DNA from: a virus
Length of the DNA stretch: 34,160 nt
Virus record (IMG/VR): IMGVR_UViG_3300012920_008291
Coordinates: 1 to 34,160 of that record
Direction: 5' to 3' (one strand)
A program made the position numbers and the translations under genes. The notes below the pieces were generated by a model. That model searched no databases. It had not been told where the DNA came from and saw nothing but the letters and a program-made list of their open reading frames with translations. Each line of letters begins with the position of its first letter. The first letter of the stretch is position 1. Shown one piece after another: positions 13,104 through 22,020 of this stretch.

Positions 13104-16100
13104 ATGAGCGTAATCTATACACAAGGGGGCGCAGCGAGCGTCGCCGATGCTACGACCACGAGCTCGGGGAAGGTTCGCCTCGCGACGATCGCCGAGGCGG
13201 GAGGCACGAGCGAAGCGATCGCGGTCACGCCCGCGGGTCTACAAGCCGAGATCTCAGGGCTCACGAGCGGGATCATCTATCGAGGATCGATCGCCGTCGC
13301 AGATTTCGGGACGACGCTCGCATCGGCGTCGCTCGGCGACTACTACAAGATCTCGACCGGTGGGACGAGCGGGGGCGTCGTGTACAGCGTCGGCGACTCG
13401 ATCATCGTCAACGCGGACATGGGCGGGACGTTCGCCGACGCGAAGCTCGACAAGATCGACAACGTCGACCCCTCGACGAGCGACGAGCTGATCGGAAATC
13501 ACAACGCGACGAACTACACCGCGACGAACAGCGACACGCTCACGACTCACCTGAGCGGGCTCGACGCGAAGCTCGGCACGTTCGCGACTGTGGCGACCTC
13601 TGGTGCGTACTCGGATCTCTCAGGGACCCCAACGATCACGGCAGCGGGTCTCGCGTTACTCGACGACGCCGACGCAGCAGCTCAGCGGACGACGCTCGGT
13701 TTGAACGCGGTCGCGTCGTCTGGGGCGTACTCGGACCTCACAGGGACTCCAACGCTCGCGACCGTGGCGACGAGCGGAGACTACGACGATCTCTCGAACA
13801 AGCCCACGCTCGCGACTGTAGCGACGAGCGGAGACTACGACGATCTCACGAACAAGCCAACGCTCGCGACCGTGGCGACGTCCGGATCGTACGCGGATCT
13901 CTCGAACAAGCCGAGCGCGGACGACATCAACGCAGATCACGCGACGCCCTCGAACTACACAGCCGCGGACGTTAATGTTGATGACCACCTCGTCGGTATT
14001 GATAACGCGCTCGGGCTGAGAGCTCCGCTCGCGTCTCCCACGTTCTCGGGAACGCCCGAGGCTCCCACCGCGACGGCGGGAACCAACACGCAACAAATCG
14101 CGACGACCGCATTCGTCACCGCAGCAGTAGCGAGCGGGGGCGGGTCATATCAACCACTCGACACGGGTTTAACGTCGATCGCGAACTTATCAACGTCGGG
14201 CGACGAGATCATCTACACGACCGCGTCGGACACCTACGCGACCGCGTCGATCACGGCAGCGGGTCTCGCGTTACTCGACGACGCTGACGCAACAGCTCAG
14301 CGCACGACGCTTGGCCTGAGCGCGGTCGCGTCGTCGGGAGCATACTCGGATCTCACAGGGACTCCAACGCTCGCGACTGTGGCGACGAGCGGAGACTATG
14401 ACGATCTCTCGAACAAGCCCACGCTCGCGACCGTCGCGACGAGCGGAGCATACGCGGATCTCTCAGGGACTCCAACGCTCGCGACTGTAGCGACGTCCGG
14501 AGACTACGACGATCTCTCGAACAAACCGAGCGCGGACGACCTTGCAGCGGATCACACGGCGCAGAACTACACCGCATCGAACGCGAACATCGACGGACAT
14601 CTCTCGGGGATCGATGCGAAGCTCGCGACGCTCGGGGGCTCAACGAATCCGAACATCTACGCGACCACGAGCAGCTCGTACTCTCCATCGGCGAGCGACG
14701 CGCCAGACTTAAACGTGTGGTACGGCGCAGCGAGTACGGGAAATTTCACGCTTACGCTTCCCTCGATCACATCGGTACTTACGGGGACCGGAGCGACCGG
14801 TAGCGTCGTCGAGACGTTCGAGATGTGGGTCGGTCGCGCGGTCGATGGCGACATCATCATCAACGCGACGGACGGGATCGACGGCATCGGAGGCGCGAGT
14901 AATACGAACGTGACGACGCTCACTGTGAGCGCGGGCCAATGGCTCAAGATCATCGGTTGGAAGAGCTCGAGCACAAACGGGAAATATCTCATCGGCGACC
15001 CACAGAGCGCACCCGTCGACAGCGTCAACGGCGCGACGGGGCCGGTCGTTCTCAGCGCGGACGACATCAACGCAGATCACGCGAACCCCTCGAACTACAC
15101 AGCGGGGGACGTTAATATCGATGACCACCTCGTCGGCATTGATAACGCGCTCGGGTTGAGAGCTCCGCTCGCGTCTCCCGCATTCTCGGGAACGCCGACC
15201 TCGACTACGCCAAGTCAGGGCGACAACTCGACGAAGCTCGCGACGACCGCATACGTAGACACAGCGACCGCGGGAGCCGGTGGGATCTCGAACGTCGTCG
15301 AGGACACCACCCCGCAGCTCGGAGGCGACCTCGACCCGAACGGGAACGCGATCAGCGGTGCGTTGATCCCGAGCGCTGCGAACACTCACGCGCTCGGTTC
15401 AGCGTCGGCAGAGTGGAGCGACCTGTTCCTCGGTGATGGGGCTGTGATCAACTTCGGCGACGATCAGGACATCAAACTGAGTCACGTCGGCGATCAGGGA
15501 CTCGTCCTCGAGAAGGATCCTGGAGGGGCGTTCTATCCGCGTTTCACGATACGTAATCACGACTCGGGCTCTCTCTCATACGGCGAGCTTCAGTTCGAGA
15601 GCCTGAGTTCGACACCCGCCAACAACGATTTTATCTCGCGTATCCTCGCGCGAGGCAAGAACAGCGCGGGCTCGGGTTTCGACTACACGAAGACCGTGAC
15701 GCGCATCGGGGACGTAACCGACGGCACAGAGGCGGGCCGGATGCTGTTCCAAGTCGCGACCGGTGGCACTGTCGCGGGCAACTCTAACACGACGGCGCTC
15801 GAGCTCTACGGCGACTCGTCGGGTGAGATGATAGTTAAGATCGCAGAACACGACGGCGCGAGCTCTGGGCTCATGCTCGGGAGTACGCTTGTTACGTCGA
15901 CCGCTGCGGAGCTCAACAAGCTCGATGGCGCTACAGTCACCACCGCAGAGCTCAACCTCCTCGACGGTGGTGCGACTGTGGGCTCGTCGATCACGATCGC
16001 GGATTCGGACGGATTCATCGTTAACGACAACGGCGTCTCGAAGCTCATCCCCGCGAGTGATTTGAAGACCTACGCAGCGTCGAGCGGGGGGATCTCGAAC

Positions 16101-16724
16101 GTCGTCGAGGACTCCTCCCCGCAGCTCGGCGCGAACCTCGACCTCAACGGGAACGACATCGTCACGACGTCGAACGCGAACCTTGAACTCGCCCCCCACG
16201 GGACCGGCGTCGTCAACATCCTCGGTAACACGACAGGCGGGAACAATCAGGGCGCGATCCGACTCAACTGCGAACACAACAGTCACCACATCACAATCAA
16301 GAGTCCGACGCACTCCGCGCTCCAGACGGGGGGCTCGTACTCGCTCACGCTTCCCGCGAACGACGGGAACGCGAATGACGTGCTCCAAACCGACGGCTCG
16401 GGCGCGCTATCATGGGTCGCTCAGTCGGGGGGCGGTGGCGGTACGAGCTACACGTACAGCGCGATCACTGCGACGACGACCGCCCAAGCGTGGTATCACT
16501 ACAGCGTTAATACGAGCGGGGGCGCGGTGACGCTGAATCTTCCCGCGCTCTCAACGCTGACCGACGGCGACGAGATCCGCGTTAAGCTGCGCGTCGCCGG
16601 TAACACGCTCACGATCGACGCGAACTCGACGGAGACGATCGACGGCTCGCAGACCTACACGCTCGACGTCGCGTATCAAGCGATCACGCTGATCGCGGGC
16701 TCGACAGAATGGGAGGTCGTTTGA
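13104..16724 (+). CDS. Large repeat-rich tail fibre protein (1206 aa)
   Basis: The N-terminal region is followed by nine copies of a 14-residue unit, consensus ATSGxYxDLSNKPT, at about residues 164-476, interrupted by APLASPTFSGTP / TTAFVTAAV blocks, both typical of phage tail fibres. The middle part contains a glycine/threonine-rich region with WLKIIGWKSSSTNGK. Towards the C-terminus are AELNKLDGATVTTAELNLLDG-type repeats (split here across two blocks), SLTLPANDG and a last domain ending STEWEVV, all familiar from marine and enterobacterial phage fibres. These proteins are trimeric and bind the host surface through the C-terminus. The next gene starts on its stop codon (TGATG), so this is the first long gene of a coupled unit. 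Confidence 0.85.
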   Translation: MSVIYTQGGAASVADATTTSSGKVRLATIAEAGGTSEAIAVTPAGLQAEISGLTSGIIYRGSIAVADFGTTLASASLGDYYKISTGGTSGGVVYSVGDSIIVNADMGGTFADAKLDKIDNVDPSTSDELIGNHNATNYTATNSDTLTTHLSGLDAKLGTFATVATSGAYSDLSGTPTITAAGLALLDDADAAAQRTTLGLNAVASSGAYSDLTGTPTLATVATSGDYDDLSNKPTLATVATSGDYDDLTNKPTLATVATSGSYADLSNKPSADDINADHATPSNYTAADVNVDDHLVGIDNALGLRAPLASPTFSGTPEAPTATAGTNTQQIATTAFVTAAVASGGGSYQPLDTGLTSIANLSTSGDEIIYTTASDTYATASITAAGLALLDDADATAQRTTLGLSAVASSGAYSDLTGTPTLATVATSGDYDDLSNKPTLATVATSGAYADLSGTPTLATVATSGDYDDLSNKPSADDLAADHTAQNYTASNANIDGHLSGIDAKLATLGGSTNPNIYATTSSSYSPSASDAPDLNVWYGAASTGNFTLTLPSITSVLTGTGATGSVVETFEMWVGRAVDGDIIINATDGIDGIGGASNTNVTTLTVSAGQWLKIIGWKSSSTNGKYLIGDPQSAPVDSVNGATGPVVLSADDINADHANPSNYTAGDVNIDDHLVGIDNALGLRAPLASPAFSGTPTSTTPSQGDNSTKLATTAYVDTATAGAGGISNVVEDTTPQLGGDLDPNGNAISGALIPSAANTHALGSASAEWSDLFLGDGAVINFGDDQDIKLSHVGDQGLVLEKDPGGAFYPRFTIRNHDSGSLSYGELQFESLSSTPANNDFISRILARGKNSAGSGFDYTKTVTRIGDVTDGTEAGRMLFQVATGGTVAGNSNTTALELYGDSSGEMIVKIAEHDGASSGLMLGSTLVTSTAAELNKLDGATVTTAELNLLDGGATVGSSITIADSDGFIVNDNGVSKLIPASDLKTYAASSGGISNVVEDSSPQLGANLDLNGNDIVTTSNANLELAPHGTGVVNILGNTTGGNNQGAIRLNCEHNSHHITIKSPTHSALQTGGSYSLTLPANDGNANDVLQTDGSGALSWVAQSGGGGGTSYTYSAITATTTAQAWYHYSVNTSGGAVTLNLPALSTLTDGDEIRVKLRVAGNTLTIDANSTETIDGSQTYTLDVAYQAITLIAGSTEWEVV
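13593..14531 (+). repeat. Repeat block in the tail-fibre gene
   Basis: Nine copies of a 42-base coding unit, four of them reading ATSGDYDDL(S/T)NKP and the others close variants ending SGTPT or TGTPT or NKPS. The DNA copies are nearly identical in places (for example around 13770 and 14390), making this a hotspot for copy-number change by recombination. Confidence 0.85.
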
Positions 16725-17068
16725 TGATTGCAGCACTAGAAACACTCCGCGCGTTGTTTAGCGCGCGACGAAACGAGCTCATCTGGGGCGCTGTCAGCGT
16801 GCTCGCGTTCGCGTTGCTCCTCGGCGCGTACCTCGTGGGCGTTCGCCAAGGAGTCAACGCTCAGCGTGTGATCTGCGCGGAGTTACGCGAGCCACTCCTC
16901 GAGGAGGTTCGGAAGCTCACGAAGCAGCGCGACGAGCTGAGCGAGCAACTCACCAGAGCGCGCGCGCAGTGTGCTGCAAATTGTGCGATCGACTGCGAGA
17001 GCGTCTGCGCGCAAGAGGTCGCCGACGCGCTGAGTGAGGCGAGCGCGTGGGGATGCGTGTCGCCATGA
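16724..17068 (+). CDS. Membrane/coiled-coil protein with Cys cluster (114 aa), spanin-like
   Basis: I start at ATG 16724, which overlaps the fibre stop as TGATG and follows GGGAGGTCGTTTG. A transmembrane segment occupies residues about 20-40 (IWGAVSVLAFALLLGAYLVG), followed by a coiled coil (about 56-85) and a Cys-rich stretch C-AAN-C-AID-C-ESV-C. An inner-membrane anchor plus periplasmic coiled coil is the layout of i-spanins, which often carry cysteines for dimerisation. The next gene starts within its stop (ATGA). A spanin pair with the following gene is possible but unproved. Confidence 0.6.
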   Translation: MIAALETLRALFSARRNELIWGAVSVLAFALLLGAYLVGVRQGVNAQRVICAELREPLLEEVRKLTKQRDELSEQLTRARAQCAANCAIDCESVCAQEVADALSEASAWGCVSP

Positions 17069-17547
17069 TCTCGCAACTCCTCGCCCTCACGCTCACGTTA
17101 CAACCGGCGACGCCCCTCCTCGTGATCGACCTCGGGTACGAGATCGAGCCGATCACCGCGACGCGCCTCACACTTAGCGAGCCCGCGCCGAGCGACGGGG
17201 CGTTTGTCACTCCGCGCGATTGGGTGCGGATCCGCTCAGCGTTGCGGACCTCGCGCTCCGTGTGTCAATGGGCGATCAACGAGACGCTTGACGAGTGTAT
17301 CCGCGGACTCGAGAGAGACCGCGAGCTCATCCACGCGGAGCGGTCGACGCTCCTCGAGGTCGCGGACACGTACGCGCTAAGGCTACAGGACACCGAGAGC
17401 GCGCTGAATGACGCGCTCAAACTAAACGACGAGCTCACGGCTCAACGTGATCTCTACATGTGGACGACGATCGGCGTGCTCGGATCGGTCACGCTCGTCG
17501 TCGTCGGCTCGCTACTTATGAAGGGAGGCTCGCTTGAGTCACAATAA
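17065..17547 (+). CDS. Exported protein with C-terminal membrane segment (160 aa)
   Basis: The ATG at 17065 overlaps the preceding stop as ATGA; starts at 17053 (ATG) and 17047 (GTG) are alternatives. The N-terminus, MISQLLALTLTLQPATPLLV, looks like a signal peptide. The central part is a charged helix (LDECIRGLERDRELIHAE, then SALNDALKLNDELTAQRD), and a transmembrane segment lies near the end (WTTIGVLGSVTLVVVGSLLM). A signal peptide with a C-terminal anchor and periplasmic coiled coil fits a unimolecular spanin or other envelope protein. Together with the previous gene and the holin-like gene at 19183-19440 it suggests a lysis cassette embedded among fibre genes. Confidence 0.6.
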   Translation: MISQLLALTLTLQPATPLLVIDLGYEIEPITATRLTLSEPAPSDGAFVTPRDWVRIRSALRTSRSVCQWAINETLDECIRGLERDRELIHAERSTLLEVADTYALRLQDTESALNDALKLNDELTAQRDLYMWTTIGVLGSVTLVVVGSLLMKGGSLESQ

Positions 17548-18136
17548 GATAACCATTGGGACAGCGTCACCCAACTCCGCGGGCGCGCTTAGTGTTGGAC
17601 TAAATGACCTGAGCGACGTAAATGCGTCATCCCCGTCGAGTGGGCAGACACTCCGATACACGGGTAGCGCGTGGCAACTCGGGAACACGACGACCGCGCT
17701 CTCCCTCTTTGGCGTCGGCGCGTCTCAAGCTTATCCTTCTGGGGGTAACGAGATCGCGGTCGGGGAGGACCTGCACTTCTACGGATCAGCGCACAACGGC
17801 GCGGGAGTGACGGGGACTTATTCCGGATGGTTTAATGAGATCACACTACCCGCGGGAGAGTACGTACTCACCGCCGTGTCTGGCGTCTCGATGAGCTCTT
17901 CGACGGGTTCGGTGTCTTATCGTTGGTATGATCACACAGCCACGGCGCATACAGGGACGACGGGGATCGCGGGATACGATGATATCGACGTCGGCTCCCC
18001 CGCGATCACGTATGTCTCACCGACCTCGTCGACTGTCTACAGCGTCCGCGCGACATCGGTGAGTAATGTGAACACACTCGCGTCGCAGGGCAACCGCGCA
18101 GCCGAGCGCGGATGGATTGAGGTTCGCGCGTTATGA
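17534..18136 (+). CDS. Receptor-binding-type tail protein A (200 aa)
   Basis: The start is TTG at 17534, preceded by GGAGG at 5 bases and overlapping the previous gene by 14 bases. The N-terminal part has the block LNDLSDVNA...LRYTGSAWQL, a linker found at the start of many phage distal-tail proteins. Residues about 60-200 are all beta strands (SGWFNEITLPAGEYVLTAVS, GSVSYRWYDH, RGWIEVRAL), resembling a C1q/TNF-like jelly roll that binds ligands. The next gene has the same N-terminal block with a different C-terminal domain, so the two look like paralogues that differ in specificity. Confidence 0.7.
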   Translation: MSHNKITIGTASPNSAGALSVGLNDLSDVNASSPSSGQTLRYTGSAWQLGNTTTALSLFGVGASQAYPSGGNEIAVGEDLHFYGSAHNGAGVTGTYSGWFNEITLPAGEYVLTAVSGVSMSSSTGSVSYRWYDHTATAHTGTTGIAGYDDIDVGSPAITYVSPTSSTVYSVRATSVSNVNTLASQGNRAAERGWIEVRAL

Positions 18137-18810
18137 GTCATTTAATCATAGAGGTAAATAACCAAGACCCCAACGCACAGGGAGAGATCAATACACTCAC
18201 ACTCGAGGGATTGAGCGATGTGAACGCGGGGTCGACGTCTACCGATGAAATGATCACATGGTCAGGCTCAGCATGGTCTCCTAGCGCAGACAGTATCAAC
18301 CCACCAAGCGCCCTCGGGAACGGCGGGAACGTGACCTCTGAATCGGGAACGTTGCATACGTTCCCGAATCCGAACCTAGGCTCCTCAGACGTTAACCGCA
18401 TGTTTTGGGAATTTGCCGCCCGAAGAATCAGCAATAACCCCTACTTTAGCCTACAGACGACAGGGGATTTAAGCTATCGATATAATGCGTACGCAGGGGG
18501 CGGGACGCGTTGGGTTTGCGGTTTTACTTTTGCGACTGCGGGGGTTTATGCGATGCGCGCTGCCCTGCATGTCGGCGGTTTAAGCGCGACGACCGCTTAT
18601 GTCGATTGTGTTTGGGCGGATGCGTCTTATCAGTTTTTAGGACCGATCACACGCTTCTCAAAAGTTGGCAATAAGCGGAACACAATGCGAGGGATCATCG
18701 ACGCAAGCTCTGGAGATGTCGCGGGTCTCTACGTCACAGACTACTCAGGCGCGCGTTATAATAGAGCGTCTTACAGCACCATATTTATAGAAGTGGAAAG
18801 AATCGCATGA
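18133..18810 (+). CDS. Receptor-binding-type tail protein B (225 aa)
   Basis: The ATG overlaps the previous stop (ATGA) and follows GAGG. The N-terminal LEGLSDVNAGS...ITWSGSAWSPS block matches protein A, whereas the C-terminal half (RWVCGFTFATAGVYAMRAAL, FIEVERIA at the end) is a different beta domain of jelly-roll type. Around 18440-18800 the DNA is clearly richer in A and T than its neighbours and uses codons such as TTT, TAT and TTA more freely, which suggests that this receptor-binding domain was acquired recently. Function as a second adsorption specificity is inference. Confidence 0.7.
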   Translation: MSHLIIEVNNQDPNAQGEINTLTLEGLSDVNAGSTSTDEMITWSGSAWSPSADSINPPSALGNGGNVTSESGTLHTFPNPNLGSSDVNRMFWEFAARRISNNPYFSLQTTGDLSYRYNAYAGGGTRWVCGFTFATAGVYAMRAALHVGGLSATTAYVDCVWADASYQFLGPITRFSKVGNKRNTMRGIIDASSGDVAGLYVTDYSGARYNRASYSTIFIEVERIA

Positions 18811-19181
18811 AAATCCTATTAAAGCGTAACGCATCCGTAAACGACGGCGCACTCGTAGAGCTCGACGCGTCGAACATCGTCCAGAGACACACAACCGGCG
18901 AGGCGTTGGGCGTCGCGTCAGCCTGTCGCGCGATCACAGTACAAGAGGGGGACGAGGACGTCGAGCTCCTCGTGTGCGACGTCACGATCGACGGGGATGC
19001 GCTCGCGGTCCTGAGTGGCACAGCTCCCGCGAGCGGTGGACTCGTGTATCCGTCGGGCGACGGTAGAGTGAGCGCCACCGTAAACGGCGAATCTGTGGGA
19101 CGCCTCGCCCCTCGCGCGTTGAGCGCGCTCGAGGGATACGTCGACGGCGAACTCGTCAACGTCTCACTCTGCGGGCGTTGA
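18807..19181 (+). CDS. Hypothetical 124-aa virion-associated protein
   Basis: The ATG overlaps the stop of protein B (ATGA). The sequence is beta-rich and acidic: VNDGALVELD, AITVQEGDEDVELLVCDVTID, GDGRVSATVNGESVGRL. No family or catalytic motif is recognised. Because it sits in a coupled fibre unit, an accessory or chaperone for the receptor-binding proteins is plausible; a small structural protein is equally possible. Confidence 0.6.
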   Translation: MKILLKRNASVNDGALVELDASNIVQRHTTGEALGVASACRAITVQEGDEDVELLVCDVTIDGDALAVLSGTAPASGGLVYPSGDGRVSATVNGESVGRLAPRALSALEGYVDGELVNVSLCGR

Positions 19182-19182
19182 T

Positions 19183-19440
19183 ATGAACGAGCTCACGATC
19201 ACACAGCTCACGGGACTCGTCGGGATCGCTTATTCGCTCTGGCAGATCAGCGGAGCGCGCGCGTCTCACGCTGCCGAGATCGCGGAGCTCCGCACGAAGG
19301 TCTCCGCGCTAGAGAGCGGAGCGGGTGACACCGCGCGCACGCTCACGCGCATCGAGGCGAACATCACCGACATCTCGACAACGCTCGCTCGACTCGAGGA
19401 GCGCTTAACCGCGCTCGACCAAAAAATCGAGCGACGCTAA
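19183..19440 (+). CDS. Holin-like or membrane-associated coiled-coil protein (85 aa)
   Basis: A short hydrophobic segment (LTGLVGIAYSLWQISGA, about residues 9-25) is followed by a long amphipathic helix with clear heptads (AAEIAELRTKVSALE..., TLTRIEANITDISTTLARLEERL). The layout resembles haemolysin XhlA-like or holin-associated phage proteins, although the hydrophobic part is N-terminal here. It starts one base after the previous stop and is the last plus-strand gene; it meets the polymerase gene tail to tail with no space between. Confidence 0.6.
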   Translation: MNELTITQLTGLVGIAYSLWQISGARASHAAEIAELRTKVSALESGAGDTARTLTRIEANITDISTTLARLEERLTALDQKIERR

Positions 19441-21300
19441 TCACCCCCACGGGATGAGGCGACCCGTCTCGTCGTACTTTGGCTCGGCTCCCTTGAGCCA
19501 ACGCGTCGCGAGCGCGGGCGTCGCGGACGCGGGGACGTTGGGAGTACATACCATCATCTCGCGCTCCATGATCTCGCGCACGCGCATCGCTGCCTCGTGA
19601 GCGCGCTCGCTCGGGGATTCGACGAGCACCTCATCATGAATAAACGCGACCGGACGACACCCGAACAGCGGAGACTCTGGAGCGGTCCAACACTCACGAG
19701 CGAGCTCAAACAGCGCGCGCTTCGCTCCGTCCGCTGCCATACCTTGGAACGGCATGTTAGCCGACTCCGTGTAACTCGGATTTCCGCGGATGCGTTGCGA
19801 CGATGGACAGAGCACGCGCCCGTCGTTGTGCGCGCTCTCCGCAGCTTTGAACCAAGGCCTCATCTTATACGTCGAGATCCATGTGTCGCGCAGATCGCTC
19901 GCCTCCTCCTCACTCAAGTTGACGCCGTACCCTCGCGCGTAGTTGATGAACGCGCTCGCGCCCATGCCTCCGGCGTATCCGAAATTCGCCGGCTTCGCTC
20001 GTTGGCGCATCCCCTTCGCTTCGGCGTCACCCTCCGCGACGCGCCTTAACATCTCCTCGTATTCGATCCCAAGGATACGCGCGCCGAGATACGAGTGCGG
20101 GTCGAACTGCGGATCCTGTGCGTACATCTCGCCGAGTGGAGAGTGTTCTCCGGTGACATGGAGATAACACTCGGCGAGCGTCCGCATCTCCGCGGCGTCG
20201 TAGTCGCAGAGGATGAACACGCGACCGTCGCGCGGGATGAAGCAGTCGCGGATCCCTCCACGTCGCGGGAGGTTCTGGAGGTTCGGGCGCTTGCACGACG
20301 TCCGCCCCGTCCGCATTAATACGCTGTACTCTGCGCGCAGGATCCCGCCGTAGTGGGCAGCGCTCTCGAGCTCTCCGACGTACGTCGAGCCAAGCTTCAC
20401 CGCGCGACGATACTGATCGAGGAGCGCGAGATCTGGATCCCCCGTCGCGAGGAGCGCTTCGCGTGAGGTGCTGATCTCTCCGCTTGCCGTCTTGGGGACC
20501 TCGTCGCCCCGCGTCGAGAGGATGAGGTCGATCCGGTCTTTGATGAGCGCGGTGTTCGCTTTGCCTCGTGCGTCGAGTAGACCGACGCGTCGAAGCTCTC
20601 GCTTGAGCTCCTCGGCTTCCGCATCGATCGCAACGCGAACACCCCCCACGGCGTCCGGATCGACGCGCATCCCCTCCGCTCCGATCAACCCGAGCGCGAA
20701 ATCGGCGCGCACCTGAGCGCACTCGTCGAGGAGCTCCTCGCGTGGGATCTCGCTCTCCTGTGAGAAGAACACGAGACCCGTTAACAGGGCATCTTGTGTG
20801 GCGTAGTTAATCGCTTGATCTCCCCACTCCTCGAGCGGAGTGTCTGCGAGTTCGTCGTACGTGTACCGGACGCCCCCACGCTTCGACTCTCGGATGTCGA
20901 GCCCGAGGTATTTATACGCGAGACCCCCGAGGCTCAGCTTCGCGCCGACGCTCTGGCCCTCGTCGTCGAGGATCACGCCGTCGCCCGTTCCACCGCGCGC
21001 GATCTTGTGCAGCTTCTCGCGGATCCGCGTATCATGCACGCGCCCCTCGTCTAACGCCGTGAACATGATCGGCATCAACGAGGGAAACGTACGCGCGATC
21101 ACGCAGAGGTCAAAGCGCGCGTTATGGAGGATCGTCGTCTCCGTAGTGAACGCGCGCTCCAGATACGCGCGAGCGTCCTCTCCGCGCATCACACCCGCGC
21201 GCCACTCCGCGCCGACGAGCTCCGCGTAACTGAGGCACACGAACGGCGGGACGTTTCGCCCCTTGATTAAATAGGTCTCTGTGTCAATGGCTACGAGCAT
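19441..21300 (-). CDS. polA: Family A DNA polymerase with 3'-5' exonuclease
   Basis: The replicative polymerase, 619 aa from ATG 21300 (AGGAGAGAGTG before it). Positions below count from the GTG one codon earlier. The exonuclease has its DEDD residues: D7 and E9 in AIDTET, D65 in HNARFD, Y167/D171 in NYATQDALL. Polymerase: TGRTSCKRPNLQNLP (332-346), motif A LCDYDAAE (D367), O helix RQRAKPANFGYAGG (433-446), motif C IHDEV (D557). There is no 5' nuclease domain, and the length matches T7-like and other phage polymerases. It lies downstream of ssb after a 134-base gap with two hairpins. A phage primase-helicase is encoded in the same block. Confidence 0.95.
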   Translation of the reverse strand: MLVAIDTETYLIKGRNVPPFVCLSYAELVGAEWRAGVMRGEDARAYLERAFTTETTILHNARFDLCVIARTFPSLMPIMFTALDEGRVHDTRIREKLHKIARGGTGDGVILDDEGQSVGAKLSLGGLAYKYLGLDIRESKRGGVRYTYDELADTPLEEWGDQAINYATQDALLTGLVFFSQESEIPREELLDECAQVRADFALGLIGAEGMRVDPDAVGGVRVAIDAEAEELKRELRRVGLLDARGKANTALIKDRIDLILSTRGDEVPKTASGEISTSREALLATGDPDLALLDQYRRAVKLGSTYVGELESAAHYGGILRAEYSVLMRTGRTSCKRPNLQNLPRRGGIRDCFIPRDGRVFILCDYDAAEMRTLAECYLHVTGEHSPLGEMYAQDPQFDPHSYLGARILGIEYEEMLRRVAEGDAEAKGMRQRAKPANFGYAGGMGASAFINYARGYGVNLSEEEASDLRDTWISTYKMRPWFKAAESAHNDGRVLCPSSQRIRGNPSYTESANMPFQGMAADGAKRALFELARECWTAPESPLFGCRPVAFIHDEVLVESPSERAHEAAMRVREIMEREMMVCTPNVPASATPALATRWLKGAEPKYDETGRLIPWG

Positions 21301-21330
21301 CACTCTCTCCTATGCCGTAGACAAACGAAA

Positions 21331-21357
21331 CCCTCGACCGGTGTTGACGATCGAGGG
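21331..21357 (-). terminator. Hairpin between ssb and polA
   Basis: CCCTCGA (21331-21337) pairs with TCGAGGG (21351-21357) around a 13-base loop; on the minus strand it is followed by TTTCGTTTGT. It could be a weak intrinsic terminator that reduces polA expression relative to ssb. Confidence 0.45.
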
Positions 21358-21378
21358 CCACGTTTGCTATGTTCAAGC

Positions 21379-21405
21379 CCAACGGAGAGAGCTCTCTCGC
21401 GTTGG
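21379..21405. repeat. Long palindromic hairpin after ssb
   Basis: CCAACGGAGAGAG (21379-21391) and CTCTCTC-G-CGTTGG (21392-21405) form a 13-bp stem with one bulged base. It lies 30 bases past the ssb stop and has no U-run, so it more likely stabilises the ssb mRNA end or binds a protein than ends transcription. Confidence 0.6.
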
Positions 21406-21434
21406 ATAACATGTCGCTACTCTCGAGTCAACGA

Positions 21435-21989
21435 TTAAAACGGTACGTCTGCATCGTCGTCGTCGCTCGCGTCTGCGCTCTCGCTCACGTTCCAATTGTT
21501 ACCAGAGGGAGCGGTGTCGGGCGCGTCGCCTCGGTTGAGCTCGTCGGGACCCGCGAGGAACGAGTAAGCGAGATAGTCCGCGCCGTTTTTCGAGGTCTTC
21601 TTTTTCACGATGACCTTGATCACCGCGCCGACGCATAAGCCCTCATTGAACGCCTTGTTTACGATGTCCGCGGTCACGAGGTGACGCACTTCAGCGGGAA
21701 GCGTAGCAGACACGACCGACTTGAGTTGTGAAAGGTTGCGTTGAACCTTCCATTTATCGACCCCGCTCAGTTGAAACAGGTGTTTAACGTGTGTCTCTGG
21801 TGCGTGATAATCCGACGAGACGATCTGCGCCTCGAGGATTACAATGTTATTCCCTGTGTTCGCGGACGTGATCGCGGGAACTCCCTCGATTCGGATGAGG
21901 TGCGTCCCCTCTTCCATGAACTCGCGATCCACGCGGTCGAATTCCGCATTCGCGATGTCTTCGCTGTATTGTCCGATATCAAAAGTCAT
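21435..21989 (-). CDS. ssb: Single-stranded DNA-binding protein
   Basis: A 184-aa protein with a probable OB-fold region (THLIRIEGVPAITSANTGNN, IVILEAQIVSSDYHAPETH) and an acidic, flexible C-terminus with a terminal DDDDADVPF. The acidic tail ending in Pro-Phe is the hallmark by which SSBs recruit other replication proteins. A DUF669-like phage SSB is the closest type I can suggest. It covers single strands at the fork for the polymerase and primase-helicase encoded nearby. The ATG at 21989 follows AAGGAGTCACAC, and the strongest promoter of the window is upstream (22061-22089), consistent with high protein demand. Confidence 0.82.
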   Translation of the reverse strand: MTFDIGQYSEDIANAEFDRVDREFMEEGTHLIRIEGVPAITSANTGNNIVILEAQIVSSDYHAPETHVKHLFQLSGVDKWKVQRNLSQLKSVVSATLPAEVRHLVTADIVNKAFNEGLCVGAVIKVIVKKKTSKNGADYLAYSFLAGPDELNRGDAPDTAPSGNNWNVSESADASDDDDADVPF

Positions 21990-22020
21990 GTGTGACTCCT
22001 TGTGTCTTTGATCGTGCGAT

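Noticed and set aside
15576-16388. Long minus-strand frame of 270 codons
   Set aside because: It is antisense to the tail-fibre gene, whose repeats and motifs are unmistakable.
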